In this document: in pieces, positions 17,701 to 25,239 of the stretch | Position numbering within the stretch: position 1 is the first letter of the stretch | Layout: each line of letters opens with the position of its first letter | From: Anaerolineae bacterium | GTDB taxonomy: Bacteria > Chloroflexota > Anaerolineae > JAFGEY01 | Direction: 5' to 3' | Length of the DNA stretch: 33,867 nt | Assembly (NCBI GenBank): GCA_016929775.1 | Contig: JAFGIE010000238.1 | Location: 1-33,867 of the forward strand | The notes under the pieces: generated by a model | The model's database searches: none | What the model saw: the letters and a program-made list of their open reading frames with translations, nothing else | Told to the model about the DNA's origin: nothing | Program-made: the position numbers and the translations under genes

Positions 17701-18065
17701 TGATCGCCGATGACGCGGAAAGCACAGCCAAGATGCTGATCGACGTACTGAGCCGCTACGGCTACCAGCCCATCCTGGCGATGAACGGCTATGAGGCGCT
17801 CGCTGCCGCGCGCCGTGAGCGGCCTGACCTGATCCTGCTCGACCTGCGCATGCCGGGCATGGACGGCTATGAGGCCCTAACACGCCTCAAGAAGGACCCG
17901 GAGACGCGCCAGATCCCGATCCTGGTCATGTCGGCGCACGCTGCCGATCCCGTCCAGGAGCGGCTCCGCCTGAAGCGCATGGGGGCGAGCGATTTCCTAG
18001 CCAAGCCCTTCTCGCTCGAGGACCTGTTGGTCGAGGTACAACGCGTCGCCTTTGGCGCCGCCTGA
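14754..18065 (+). CDS. Giant hybrid histidine kinase: RsbRD-like, GAF2, PAS, HisKA, HATPase, REC2
   Basis: Soluble 1103-residue kinase. Residues 1-130 look like the RsbRD N-terminal helical domain (LADWVKVHRADIFKEC, then WGIALPDALR and a final HLAESY), a moderately confident call. Then GAF (142-303), a coiled linker, GAF (331-492), PAS (500-612), HisKA (620-690) with His631 in SHELRTP, and HATPase (725-845) with NLMNNA, DSGIGI and GTGLGL. Two C-terminal receivers (862-979, 981-1102) are intact: acceptors Asp912 and Asp1030, acidic pockets VDDE and ADDA, and lysines in YIVKPL and FLAKPF. Phosphate could pass within the protein or to the CheY-like protein downstream. The start is GTG at 14754, nine bases after the phosphatase; an in-frame ATG three codons later is possible. 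Confidence 0.9.
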   Translation: MSDMASPTLADWVKVHRADIFKECALAAHSQQVAAPADRALAPLCHVVLDALASEHMRSRALLAWAHDCQAWGIALPDALRVSAVARAAVEAAVRRQDGAPRAQQARDELHMVFEQIVQHLAESYALQGDPEHGAERADRALDRLNVVYDISQAFSSALTDDMQVLDLLAAELSQGLAAAHCAIWLSDLGPPIPAALYARDPAFAPVLPDQLTDSAFADAMRGAPVRVLVRGEGLTPPDTALLDGLQAHTLLLAPLFVQEIAIGVLTLSRDATGPVFDAAEVTLVASAITQAEIAVQNAGLYAEIRHLNRSLEIRVASRTRELQREKEHVQTLYAIGQELSTSLDLDQTLEDTLRLVTHAVGAAHGAIVILEHEAQALTYAARMGDLDLALSDAWPTPGSAGTGIIPWVIDRRQPVLILDAAHDARCTSILACQPQLRSLIASPLVVGEDLHGVLVVAGDQPRAFDPEQQRLVTAAAHQIAQAVHNALLYRREQEDRSKTQAMLQSIADGVIVNDMQDRVIAINAAAQEILGERADAVLGQSVWRLFDVFESNGRRAALSALSQISAAPLSAVGSMLETTLETEDKVVSARMAPVVSETSQALGVVTALRDITREVEADRAKSEFVSTVSHELRTPLTSIKGYTDLIYVGAVGMINEQQRRFLAIIRNNSDRLTALINDLLDISRIDSGRVHLQIEPHDPTDIVREVVDSMRDQIHAKGLVLNLDLPEGLPEIMGDRVRLVQVVTNLMNNALKYTDAGWIGVSLSTLGGAVRLDVADSGIGIARHDQGRIFERFYRADTPVMEGRGGTGLGLSIAKELVELHGGRVWVKSEVGVGSTFTVVLPAATHDLPASVDEEPSTGAPKILVVDDERDILALLRHQLTTQGYHVITASTGSEAIARAEREQPDLITLDIFLPDRHGFDVLRELKERPETQHIPVIILTVAQDETNGYRLGALDYIVKPLDERRLLDSISRILERKGTILIADDAESTAKMLIDVLSRYGYQPILAMNGYEALAAARRERPDLILLDLRMPGMDGYEALTRLKKDPETRQIPILVMSAHAADPVQERLRLKRMGASDFLAKPFSLEDLLVEVQRVAFGAA

Positions 18066-18085
18066 CCCTGCTGTCGGATGGGGGC

Positions 18086-20401
18086 ATGAACCTGCACAGA
18101 CCGCACATCGCATCGCGAGAACCGAGTCCAGAGACAGACGACACCGCGCAGGCCAACCAGGCGCGCATCGCCGAGCTGATCGCCTTGCAGCGCATCGGGC
18201 GCGAGCTCAACTCGACCTTTGACATGGGGCAGATCCTGGACTTGTTGATCCGCGAGGTCGTGTCGTTGACGCCCGCCACGCACGGCAGCGTCCTGCTGCA
18301 CGAACCGCAGACAGCCGAGCTTCTCCCCAGCGCGTGGTACGGTTATGACCAGGCACAGATCGATGCCATCCGGCGCGTGGAGCGTGTGCCGGAGCGCGGG
18401 ATCACGTACCGTGTCCTGACCACCGGGCAGCCGGCGGTCGTCGACGACGTGCGCCGCGACCCCGCCTACATCGCGCTCTTGCCTACGAGCCGGTCGGAGC
18501 TGGCGGTGCCGATCCGGTACGGGACCGAGATCGTCGGCGTGATCGACCTGGAGAGCCCCTCCCTGGGCGCATTCCACCCCGAACACCAGCGCTTCGTGGA
18601 GGCGATCGCCGAGCAAGCGGCGATCGCGATCGGCAACGCGCAGCGCTACGCGGAACAGGTGGCGCGCGAGGATGCCGCACGCCAGCGCAGCGCGCAGCTG
18701 CGCGACCTGATCGAGATCTCGCACATCCTCCACAGCGAGCATGCCCTCGACGATGTCCTCGACCGGATCGTGCAGGCGATCCCGGCGACCGGTGGGTTCC
18801 GCGTCGCCGTGCTGAGCCTGGTGGAGGGGACGCCGCCTGTGGTGCGTCGGGTCGCCGCTGCGGGCATCCCACTGGACGTATTCCAGGCCCTGCAGGAGGT
18901 CCGACAGCCGCTGGAAGACCTCGTTCAGGTATTCCAGGAGCAGTACCAGATCAGCCAATCCTACTTTTTGCCGCACCAGGAACGTGGGCAATGGGAGATC
19001 GGACTATCGCCCTACACCTTGCTCCGCGAGCGAGACGAGTGGCAGGAAGGCGACTGGCACCCCGACGACGTCCTACTCATCCCGCTGCGCGACAGCCATG
19101 GACGCTTGATGGGATGGCTTTCGGTCGACGATCCGTTCGACGCCCGGGTGCCAACGGTGGAGAGCATCGAGGTCCTCGAGCTGTTCGCGAATGAAGCCGC
19201 GTCCGCGATCGAGAACGCGCGCCTGTACGACGAGCAGGAGCTGCGCGTCCGCAAGCGGACCGCAGAGCTGGCGCACGCCATGCGGCGCCAGGCCCTCGAG
19301 ATCGAAAAGACGCACGCGATCGTAGAGAGCATCTCCGATGCAGTGTTGGTCTTTGACCAGGGCGGCGTCGCCATCCTGGCGAACCCGGCACACGCGGTTG
19401 TGCTGGGCCTCCCACCGGGCGCACTGCTCGGGCATCACCTGGAGGAGGAGCACTTTGCGCGCGCGCTCCCCAAGGACCAAGAGATGCTGGCAGCCGTATT
19501 CCGCACCGCGCGCGACGCCAGGGAGGCGCTTGCTGCGGGGCAAGACGTGGTGCACACGGTCTTTCGCGCCGCGCGGCGTGTCATCCGGGTCACCTTTACG
19601 CCCGTGCCCGACCTAGGCGACAACCCGCCCGCCATGGTCGCCGTCTTTCGCGACGTCACCGCTGAGGCCGAGCTCGACCGCATAAAGTCCGAGTTTGTCT
19701 CGATGGCGGCACACGAACTGCGCACGCCCATGTCCTCCATCACCGGCTACGTCGACCTGCTCATGCTTGGCATGCTGGGGCCGATCAACGAGCAGCAGAC
19801 CGAGTTCCTGCAGGTCGTCAAGGACAACGCACAGCGGCTGATGACGCTGGTCCAAGATCTGCTGGACGTCAACGAGATCGAGGACGATACGCTCCGGCTG
19901 ACCATGGAGTCGCTCTCGATGTCGGCGGTCGTCGCCAAGTCTGCGATGACCCTCCAGCACAAGATCGTGCTCAAGGACCAGCAGCTGGTCGTGGACGTTC
20001 CCGATAGTCTGCCCGCGATCCTGGGCGACCGTGATCGCATGGTCCAGGTCGTGACGAACCTGCTCAGCAACGCACACAAGTATTCGCCCGCGGGCGCCAA
20101 GATCGAGATCCTGGGACGTTGCCGGAACGGGCGGGTCGAGATCGACTTTGTCGATGCCGGCATCGGGATCGCGCCAGAGGATCAGAAACAGCTCTTCAAG
20201 CGCTTCTTCCGCGCTCCGAACGCCATCTCGACCCGAGAAGACGGCACAGGGCTCGGCCTCGCGATCTGCCTCGAGATCGTCGAGCGGCACGGCGGCGAGA
20301 TCCAGGTCAAGAGCGAGCTGGGCGCCGGTAGCACGTTCCGCATGATCCTCCCGGCGCGCGATGATGCGCTGCAGCCGCACAGCAGCGGGGCGACACCATG
20401 A
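18086..20401 (+). CDS. Histidine kinase: GAF2-PAS-HisKA-HATPase
   Basis: Soluble 771-residue sensor kinase. GAF (28-188), a second more divergent GAF (205-380), a helical linker, PAS (about 405-528), HisKA (534-604) with His543 in AHELRTP, and HATPase (645-758) with NLLSNA, DAGIGI and GTGLGL. Unlike its two larger relatives it has no receiver, so it needs a partner in trans; candidates are the receiver at 21652 and the regulator at 9693. The first residue before His is Ala rather than Ser, shared with the kinase downstream. Its HisKA region resembles the three others in this cluster (GxxGPINEQQTEFLQ), pointing to common descent by duplication. The stop overlaps the next start as ATGA, so the two are translationally coupled. 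Confidence 0.9.
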   Translation: MNLHRPHIASREPSPETDDTAQANQARIAELIALQRIGRELNSTFDMGQILDLLIREVVSLTPATHGSVLLHEPQTAELLPSAWYGYDQAQIDAIRRVERVPERGITYRVLTTGQPAVVDDVRRDPAYIALLPTSRSELAVPIRYGTEIVGVIDLESPSLGAFHPEHQRFVEAIAEQAAIAIGNAQRYAEQVAREDAARQRSAQLRDLIEISHILHSEHALDDVLDRIVQAIPATGGFRVAVLSLVEGTPPVVRRVAAAGIPLDVFQALQEVRQPLEDLVQVFQEQYQISQSYFLPHQERGQWEIGLSPYTLLRERDEWQEGDWHPDDVLLIPLRDSHGRLMGWLSVDDPFDARVPTVESIEVLELFANEAASAIENARLYDEQELRVRKRTAELAHAMRRQALEIEKTHAIVESISDAVLVFDQGGVAILANPAHAVVLGLPPGALLGHHLEEEHFARALPKDQEMLAAVFRTARDAREALAAGQDVVHTVFRAARRVIRVTFTPVPDLGDNPPAMVAVFRDVTAEAELDRIKSEFVSMAAHELRTPMSSITGYVDLLMLGMLGPINEQQTEFLQVVKDNAQRLMTLVQDLLDVNEIEDDTLRLTMESLSMSAVVAKSAMTLQHKIVLKDQQLVVDVPDSLPAILGDRDRMVQVVTNLLSNAHKYSPAGAKIEILGRCRNGRVEIDFVDAGIGIAPEDQKQLFKRFFRAPNAISTREDGTGLGLAICLEIVERHGGEIQVKSELGAGSTFRMILPARDDALQPHSSGATP

Positions 20402-21609
20402 ACACGAGCGTGGATCTCTTCCAGGCGCCCGTCCACGACCATCCCCTTTCGGATGCGGCGTTGGTCGCGCTTGGACGGCGCATCTCTCCCTACCTGGCGT
20501 GCCCGGACCACCTATACGCAGAGGTAGACGCGATCTGGCGAGAGCACATCCCCGCGGACGCGTTTGCGCTGCTGCTGCTCGACGCCACGTCCCAGGCGCT
20601 CAGCACGGCGCACGCCCGCCACGGAACCGCACCTCCCGCAGCAGCGCTCGCCGGGGACGCCGTCCGGACGCGCCAGGTCGTGCACGCTTTGGGCGTGCGC
20701 GCGAGCCTGGCGGAGCCATGGGCCGAGCTCGCGGTGCCCTTGATCGTTGGCGAGCGGTGCATCGGCGCGATCGAACTCGTGCGCGACGGCGCCCCGTTCG
20801 AGCCGCGCGAGGTCGAGCTGGCGGCAGCCCTGGCAGAGCCCATCGCACCGTTCCTCGACCACGCAGTGCGCTGGCGCGCACTGCGCGCCCAGGTAGAGAT
20901 GCTCGAGGGCGAGGTCGCACAGGCCAACGCCGAGTTCGTCTCGATCGTCGCACACGAGCTGCGCACGCCGCTGACGTCGATCAAGGGCTACACCGACCTG
21001 GTCCTGCTCGGCGCCGTAGGGCCGGTGGACGACAGGCAGCGCCACTTTCTGCAGATCGTCCAGTCCAACGTCGATCGCCTCGCCGCCCTAGTGAGCGACC
21101 TGCTCGACACCACGCGCCTTGCAGCGGGCAAGATCCGGCTGGAGTGGAAGGCGATCGCGCTTCTGGCGGTCGTGCACGAGGTATGCGACAGCCTCTCAGA
21201 GGCGATCCGGGCGCGCGGGCTGGTCCTGGACGTGGACATCGCCCCGGATCTGCCCGCTGTCTGGGTGGACCGGCAGCGCGTGATCCAGATCTTGACGAAC
21301 CTGCTCTCTAACGCCTGCCGTTACACGCCCGAGGGGGGACGGATTACCGTCTCCGCGGAGCTGAGCGATGGAACGGTTGTCGTCGCCGTGACCGACACCG
21401 GCATCGGCATCGCGCCGGAGGACCAGGAGAAGGTGTTCGAACGTTTCTACCGCGCCGATCACGAGCTGGTAAAGCAGCAACCAGGGATAGGCCTTGGCCT
21501 ATCGATCGCCCGGTCGCTGGTCGAGCTGCACGGCGGGCGGCTTTGGCTGAACAGCGAACCGGGCATGGGCAGCACGTTCCGCTTTACGCTCCCAACCCAA
21601 GGTGCGTAA
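20398..21609 (+). CDS. Histidine kinase with divergent GAF domain
   Basis: Soluble 403-residue kinase, the smallest of the four. Residues about 20-158 form a weak GAF-like domain (ELAVPLIVGERCIGAIELV is its most typical strand). A short coiled coil precedes HisKA (178-245), with His186 in AHELRTP, and HATPase (283-401), with NLLSNA, DTGIGI and GIGLGL. The G2 box has Ile for the usual Thr (PGIGLGLSI), a mild change. Translation is coupled to the preceding kinase through ATGA. The CheY-like receiver gene follows after 42 bp and is the natural phosphate acceptor. Confidence 0.9.
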   Translation: MNTSVDLFQAPVHDHPLSDAALVALGRRISPYLACPDHLYAEVDAIWREHIPADAFALLLLDATSQALSTAHARHGTAPPAAALAGDAVRTRQVVHALGVRASLAEPWAELAVPLIVGERCIGAIELVRDGAPFEPREVELAAALAEPIAPFLDHAVRWRALRAQVEMLEGEVAQANAEFVSIVAHELRTPLTSIKGYTDLVLLGAVGPVDDRQRHFLQIVQSNVDRLAALVSDLLDTTRLAAGKIRLEWKAIALLAVVHEVCDSLSEAIRARGLVLDVDIAPDLPAVWVDRQRVIQILTNLLSNACRYTPEGGRITVSAELSDGTVVVAVTDTGIGIAPEDQEKVFERFYRADHELVKQQPGIGLGLSIARSLVELHGGRLWLNSEPGMGSTFRFTLPTQGA

Positions 21610-21651
21610 CCCGACCGGTCGTCACGATCGAGCAGGACAAGCGAGGGAGAT

Positions 21652-22029
21652 ATGGCTACGATTCTCGTTGCCGAAGACGAAAAAGACATCCGCGATCTGA
21701 TCACGTTCAGCCTCCAGTACGCCGGGTTTGAGGTCCTGGAAGCGACCGACGGTGAGGAAGCCGTCGCCAAGACCCTGTCACACAGGCCCGACCTGGTCAT
21801 GATGGACGTGCGCATGCCGCGGATGACCGGGTACGAAGCGTGCACCAGGATCAAGTCCACGGACGAGACAAAGCACATCCCGGTCGTGATGCTCTCCGCC
21901 AAGGGACAGGAAGCCGAGATCCAGACCGGGCTCAAGGTCGGAGCCTACGAGTACATTCTCAAGCCCTTTGCGCCCGACGAGCTGATCCAGCGCGTGCGAG
22001 ACATCCTGGCTAGCTTGCCGGACGAGTAA
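21652..22029 (+). CDS. Single-domain response regulator (CheY/DivK-like)
   Basis: Stand-alone 125-residue receiver. All key residues are present: acidic pair Glu8/Asp9, phospho-acceptor Asp52 in MMDVRMP, Ser82 in MLSAKG and Lys104 in ILKPF. There is no output domain, so it should act by protein contact, either as a phosphate shuttle between the kinases or by binding a motor or polarity protein as CheY and DivK do. GAGGGAG lies about four bases before the ATG. It is the last signalling protein of the cluster, sitting between the smallest kinase and the Ser-less hydrolase. Confidence 0.92.
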   Translation: MATILVAEDEKDIRDLITFSLQYAGFEVLEATDGEEAVAKTLSHRPDLVMMDVRMPRMTGYEACTRIKSTDETKHIPVVMLSAKGQEAEIQTGLKVGAYEYILKPFAPDELIQRVRDILASLPDE

Positions 22030-22067
22030 GCCGTCGGGGCAGGATCTGCCCTCGATCGAGGATCCGT

Positions 22068-22859
22068 ATGAGTGCCCTTGTCCTTGACAACGGGATCGTA
22101 CACTATGAATACTTTGGGCGAGGCCGACCGCTGATCTTTATTCACGGCTGGATCGGCTCGTGGCGCTACTGGGTGTCGGCGATGGACGCCGTCTCGGGCG
22201 CGAACCGCGTCTACGCGCTCGACCTGTGGGGGTATGGCGACTCGGACAAGTCCACGCGGCAGTACAGCATAGAGTGCTATGTCGAGCTGCTGCGGGCATT
22301 CGTGGAGGAGCTGGGCATACGCGAGCCGATCCCGCTCGTGGGGCACGCGCTCGGGGCAGCGGTCGCCGTCTCCTATGCCCTTGCTTACCCAAAGCAGGTC
22401 GAACGCGTGCTCGCCGTCAGCCTGCCGTTGGAGCGCGGCGCGATCAACCGGCGCCTCCTCAACGGCGGTGTCTCGCTCTTTGACCGTGTCCTGGGGCGAT
22501 CGCCGACGAACGGCTACGCCGTGATCGAGGAAGAAGCGGGTCGCGCTGCGCCTGACGCCGTGCGCGACAGCGTCGAGTCCGTGATCCACCTCAACCTGCG
22601 GTCGCGTTTGCCGGCGCTCGAATCGCCCGTTCTCGCCGTGTACGGCGAGAACGACAACGTCATCGCTCCCCCCGCTGCCCATGACCTGGAGGGGAACGCC
22701 CTGGGGAGCCGCGTACACATGCTGTGCATGCCCGAGGCGCGGCACTTTCCAATGCTCGACCGCAGCAGCCAATTCAATCGCCTGCTGCTTGACTTTCTCC
22801 AATCGGACGACCTGCACGCCATCGCGCTCAAGAACGAGTGGCAGCGCCGCGTCCGCTGA
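22068..22859 (+). CDS. Alpha/beta hydrolase-fold protein lacking the nucleophile Ser
   Basis: A 263-residue protein of the same fold and layout as the hydrolase at 6688-7482 (shared GIVHYE, HGWI.SW, ALDLWGYGDS, ARHFPMLD). The nucleophile elbow reads GHALGA: the serine is Ala94, coded by GCG at 22347-22349. The acid Asp (YGENDN) and the His (ARHFPMLD) are still there, and the reading frame is intact, so this looks like a maintained pseudo-enzyme rather than decay. It might bind the ligand or product of its active paralogue, or act as a protein partner in the signalling cluster; this is inference. It is the last gene on the plus strand, ending 13 bp from the convergent glycosyltransferase gene, with no obvious terminator between them. 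Confidence 0.88.
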   Translation: MSALVLDNGIVHYEYFGRGRPLIFIHGWIGSWRYWVSAMDAVSGANRVYALDLWGYGDSDKSTRQYSIECYVELLRAFVEELGIREPIPLVGHALGAAVAVSYALAYPKQVERVLAVSLPLERGAINRRLLNGGVSLFDRVLGRSPTNGYAVIEEEAGRAAPDAVRDSVESVIHLNLRSRLPALESPVLAVYGENDNVIAPPAAHDLEGNALGSRVHMLCMPEARHFPMLDRSSQFNRLLLDFLQSDDLHAIALKNEWQRRVR

Positions 22860-22872
22860 GCACCCTTGCGCC

Positions 22873-25239
22873 TCAGCGCCGCTGCTCGACGCGGTAGAGC
22901 CGGGCCATGCGCGGCAGGTTGCCCCCGCCCAACGCAAAGTAGGGCAGCTCGAGCACCTGTACGGACCGCACCTCGTACGCTGCCCGCAGCTCTGCCAGCA
23001 CGGGCGCCATTTCCTCCCCATCGTCCAACACGTAGAAAGGCCTGTCGAGCGCCAGGAGCGCGTCGGTCCAGGTGCGCAGCTCTTGTGTCGTCCACGGAGC
23101 GGGATGGACCGCCTGCCGCCCGGCGTGCAGCTCGATCGCGCCCCCGTTGAGCATGCTGCCCACCACTGCGTCCTGCGGTGTCATCACGCGCAATGCCTCC
23201 AACGCCTGCCGCTGGCTCGCACTGATGTGTCCAAAGGTGGTGACGTCCTCCCGCCATGGCGCCGTCGCCGTGCGCCACGACCGGGCGCCGACCAGGACGG
23301 CGCAGGAGAGCAAGCACAACGCGCCAAGCAGGTTGCGCTGCCGCCGCGCCCAGCGCCAGATCACGACCAGCCCGTACGCGGCGCACAGGTAGAGGATCGG
23401 GAGGATGGCGATCAGGTCGCGTGGGCGCAGGGCCTCGTAGGTGAGATGAAAGGCCAGAACCGGGACAAAGCCCGCGCCCAGGATCGCCGCCGCGCGCCGT
23501 TCGCGCACCCAGAGCCTCCAACCGCCTACGAACGCAAAAGGAACGAGAAAGCCCAGCTCCTCGCGGCGCAACATTCCCTGCTGGAGCACCGAGAATGCAG
23601 AGCGCACGACGTTCCGTCCCGAGAGCAGGAACCACTCGGTCGATTCGGTGCGCAGCCAACCGCCGAACACGGTGCGATGGTACCACAGATCGGGCAGTGC
23701 GACGAGGAGCGCAGCGCCGGCAAAGGCGCCCAGCAGGAGCGCGCGATGGCGCCACGCCGCTTGGCCCTGCCCACGGGACACGCACCAGGCTGCGGCGAGC
23801 GCTGCAACGCCCAGCGGCAACTGCGGATGCCGGACCAGGTAAGCCATGCCAAAGCTCAGGCCCGCCAGGAGGCCATGCAGCCCCGGGCGCAGCCTCGTGC
23901 CGCGCAGCAAGGACCACAGCGCCAGTAGCGTAAACAGCTGTGCCGCGGCGTCCGCCATAGGAACCAGCATCCGTTCCGCGCCCTCGGGCGACGTCGCCAC
24001 CAGCGCGCACGTCAGCGCAGCGACCGCCCACCGCGCGCGTCCCCCGTTGCGCAGGACCTCGTGGACCAAGGCCCAGGTGGCGAGCAGGGAACCGAGGGCC
24101 ATCAGCGGCGCCGCGAAATAGACCGCCTCCAGCCCACCAGCCCAGTACAGGGGCGCCATGAGGAGCGGCCAACCAGGAGGCCACATGGTCGGCGACCGGT
24201 TCTCGACGTAGGGCGGCTGATATCCGACGTGCACCGCAGGCCACGTGGGGAGGCCCAGCTCGCGCGCCAGGCCCGCCAGCGGAAAGTCGTGCAGCAGCGT
24301 GCCCTGCTCCACCACGTCGATCGCCATCTGCACATAGCAGTATGGGTCGCTGGCGGTCACGCCGTGGGTGCGGTGGACGGCGACGGTCGCAACCAGCCAC
24401 GCGGCGACGAGCGCGCCCAACAACAGCGGGAGCAGGGTGCGGCGCCGCTGGCGAGCGACCAGGGCGACCTGGATCCAGAGCACGTACATCACCCCGCCGA
24501 GCGCCAACCCCGGCACGTCGAACCAGGGCGACCACGGATCGGGCAGCAGGAAAGCCTGATAGGCGGTCGTATCGATCTGGCACCACCGCTCAAGCGCCAT
24601 AGCGGCACCGGCGGCGCAGTACGCGGGCAGCAGGGGCGCCAGCGTCTCCAGGCGCACACGTCGCGGACCGCTTACGAGCGGCAGGAGCAGGAGCGCGAGC
24701 AACGAAGGGGCAGCCCACCACACGGGCTGTGCGGCGGCGTGCCACAGGCACGTCAAGCCCAGGGCGTGCACGCCCAGCATGGCGGCGTTTGCCCACCACG
24801 GCAGCGGCGCGTCGTCGGCGCCCAAAGCGCCGCTCAACGCGGCGATATGCCGGCGCACCCAGAGCGGCAGCTGGCGCCCCGACAGCCAAGCCACGCCTGT
24901 CGCGCCAGCGGCTGCGATCGTCGCCGAGAGAGGCCACACGCGCGCCGTCCACACGTCAAGCAGCAGGGCGCGCGCGTATGCGGGCAGCAGCACGCCCCAT
25001 GGGGTCACCAGGCGCAGCCCCAACGTCGCCACGCCGGCGGCGCACGACACGGCTGCGACCAGCAGCGCTCTCCCGCGGGGACTGTTTCGTTCTCGCCGCC
25101 ATCCCCACGTTGCGACGCACGCCCCCGCGAACAGCGCCGCCGCCCACGCCACATAGACCGCCCACCAGCGTCCGAGTGGCCCCGGATCGATGGCGTACAG
25201 GTACGCGGGATCGAGCAGGCGGCGGAGCACGTCCCTCAT
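22873..25239 (-). CDS. Polytopic GT39/PMT-like glycosyltransferase
   Basis: Large integral membrane protein of 788 residues with many hydrophobic helices. An extended N-terminal membrane region of about 280 residues precedes the family core. The core opens with a first extracytoplasmic loop containing Asp298 in ASDPYCYVQMA, which fits the acidic catalytic site of GT-C enzymes of the ArnT/PMT type, followed by MWPPGWPLLMAPLYW. The C-terminal part from about residue 690 is a soluble extracytoplasmic-looking domain (DAVVGSMLNGGAIEL, YVLDDGEEM). Such enzymes move a sugar from a polyprenyl-phosphate donor to protein or lipid; donor and acceptor are unknown. Its ATG overlaps the stop of the GT87 gene (ATGA), so the two probably act in one pathway of surface glycosylation. 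Confidence 0.75.
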   Translation of the reverse strand: MRDVLRRLLDPAYLYAIDPGPLGRWWAVYVAWAAALFAGACVATWGWRRERNSPRGRALLVAAVSCAAGVATLGLRLVTPWGVLLPAYARALLLDVWTARVWPLSATIAAAGATGVAWLSGRQLPLWVRRHIAALSGALGADDAPLPWWANAAMLGVHALGLTCLWHAAAQPVWWAAPSLLALLLLPLVSGPRRVRLETLAPLLPAYCAAGAAMALERWCQIDTTAYQAFLLPDPWSPWFDVPGLALGGVMYVLWIQVALVARQRRRTLLPLLLGALVAAWLVATVAVHRTHGVTASDPYCYVQMAIDVVEQGTLLHDFPLAGLARELGLPTWPAVHVGYQPPYVENRSPTMWPPGWPLLMAPLYWAGGLEAVYFAAPLMALGSLLATWALVHEVLRNGGRARWAVAALTCALVATSPEGAERMLVPMADAAAQLFTLLALWSLLRGTRLRPGLHGLLAGLSFGMAYLVRHPQLPLGVAALAAAWCVSRGQGQAAWRHRALLLGAFAGAALLVALPDLWYHRTVFGGWLRTESTEWFLLSGRNVVRSAFSVLQQGMLRREELGFLVPFAFVGGWRLWVRERRAAAILGAGFVPVLAFHLTYEALRPRDLIAILPILYLCAAYGLVVIWRWARRQRNLLGALCLLSCAVLVGARSWRTATAPWREDVTTFGHISASQRQALEALRVMTPQDAVVGSMLNGGAIELHAGRQAVHPAPWTTQELRTWTDALLALDRPFYVLDDGEEMAPVLAELRAAYEVRSVQVLELPYFALGGGNLPRMARLYRVEQRR

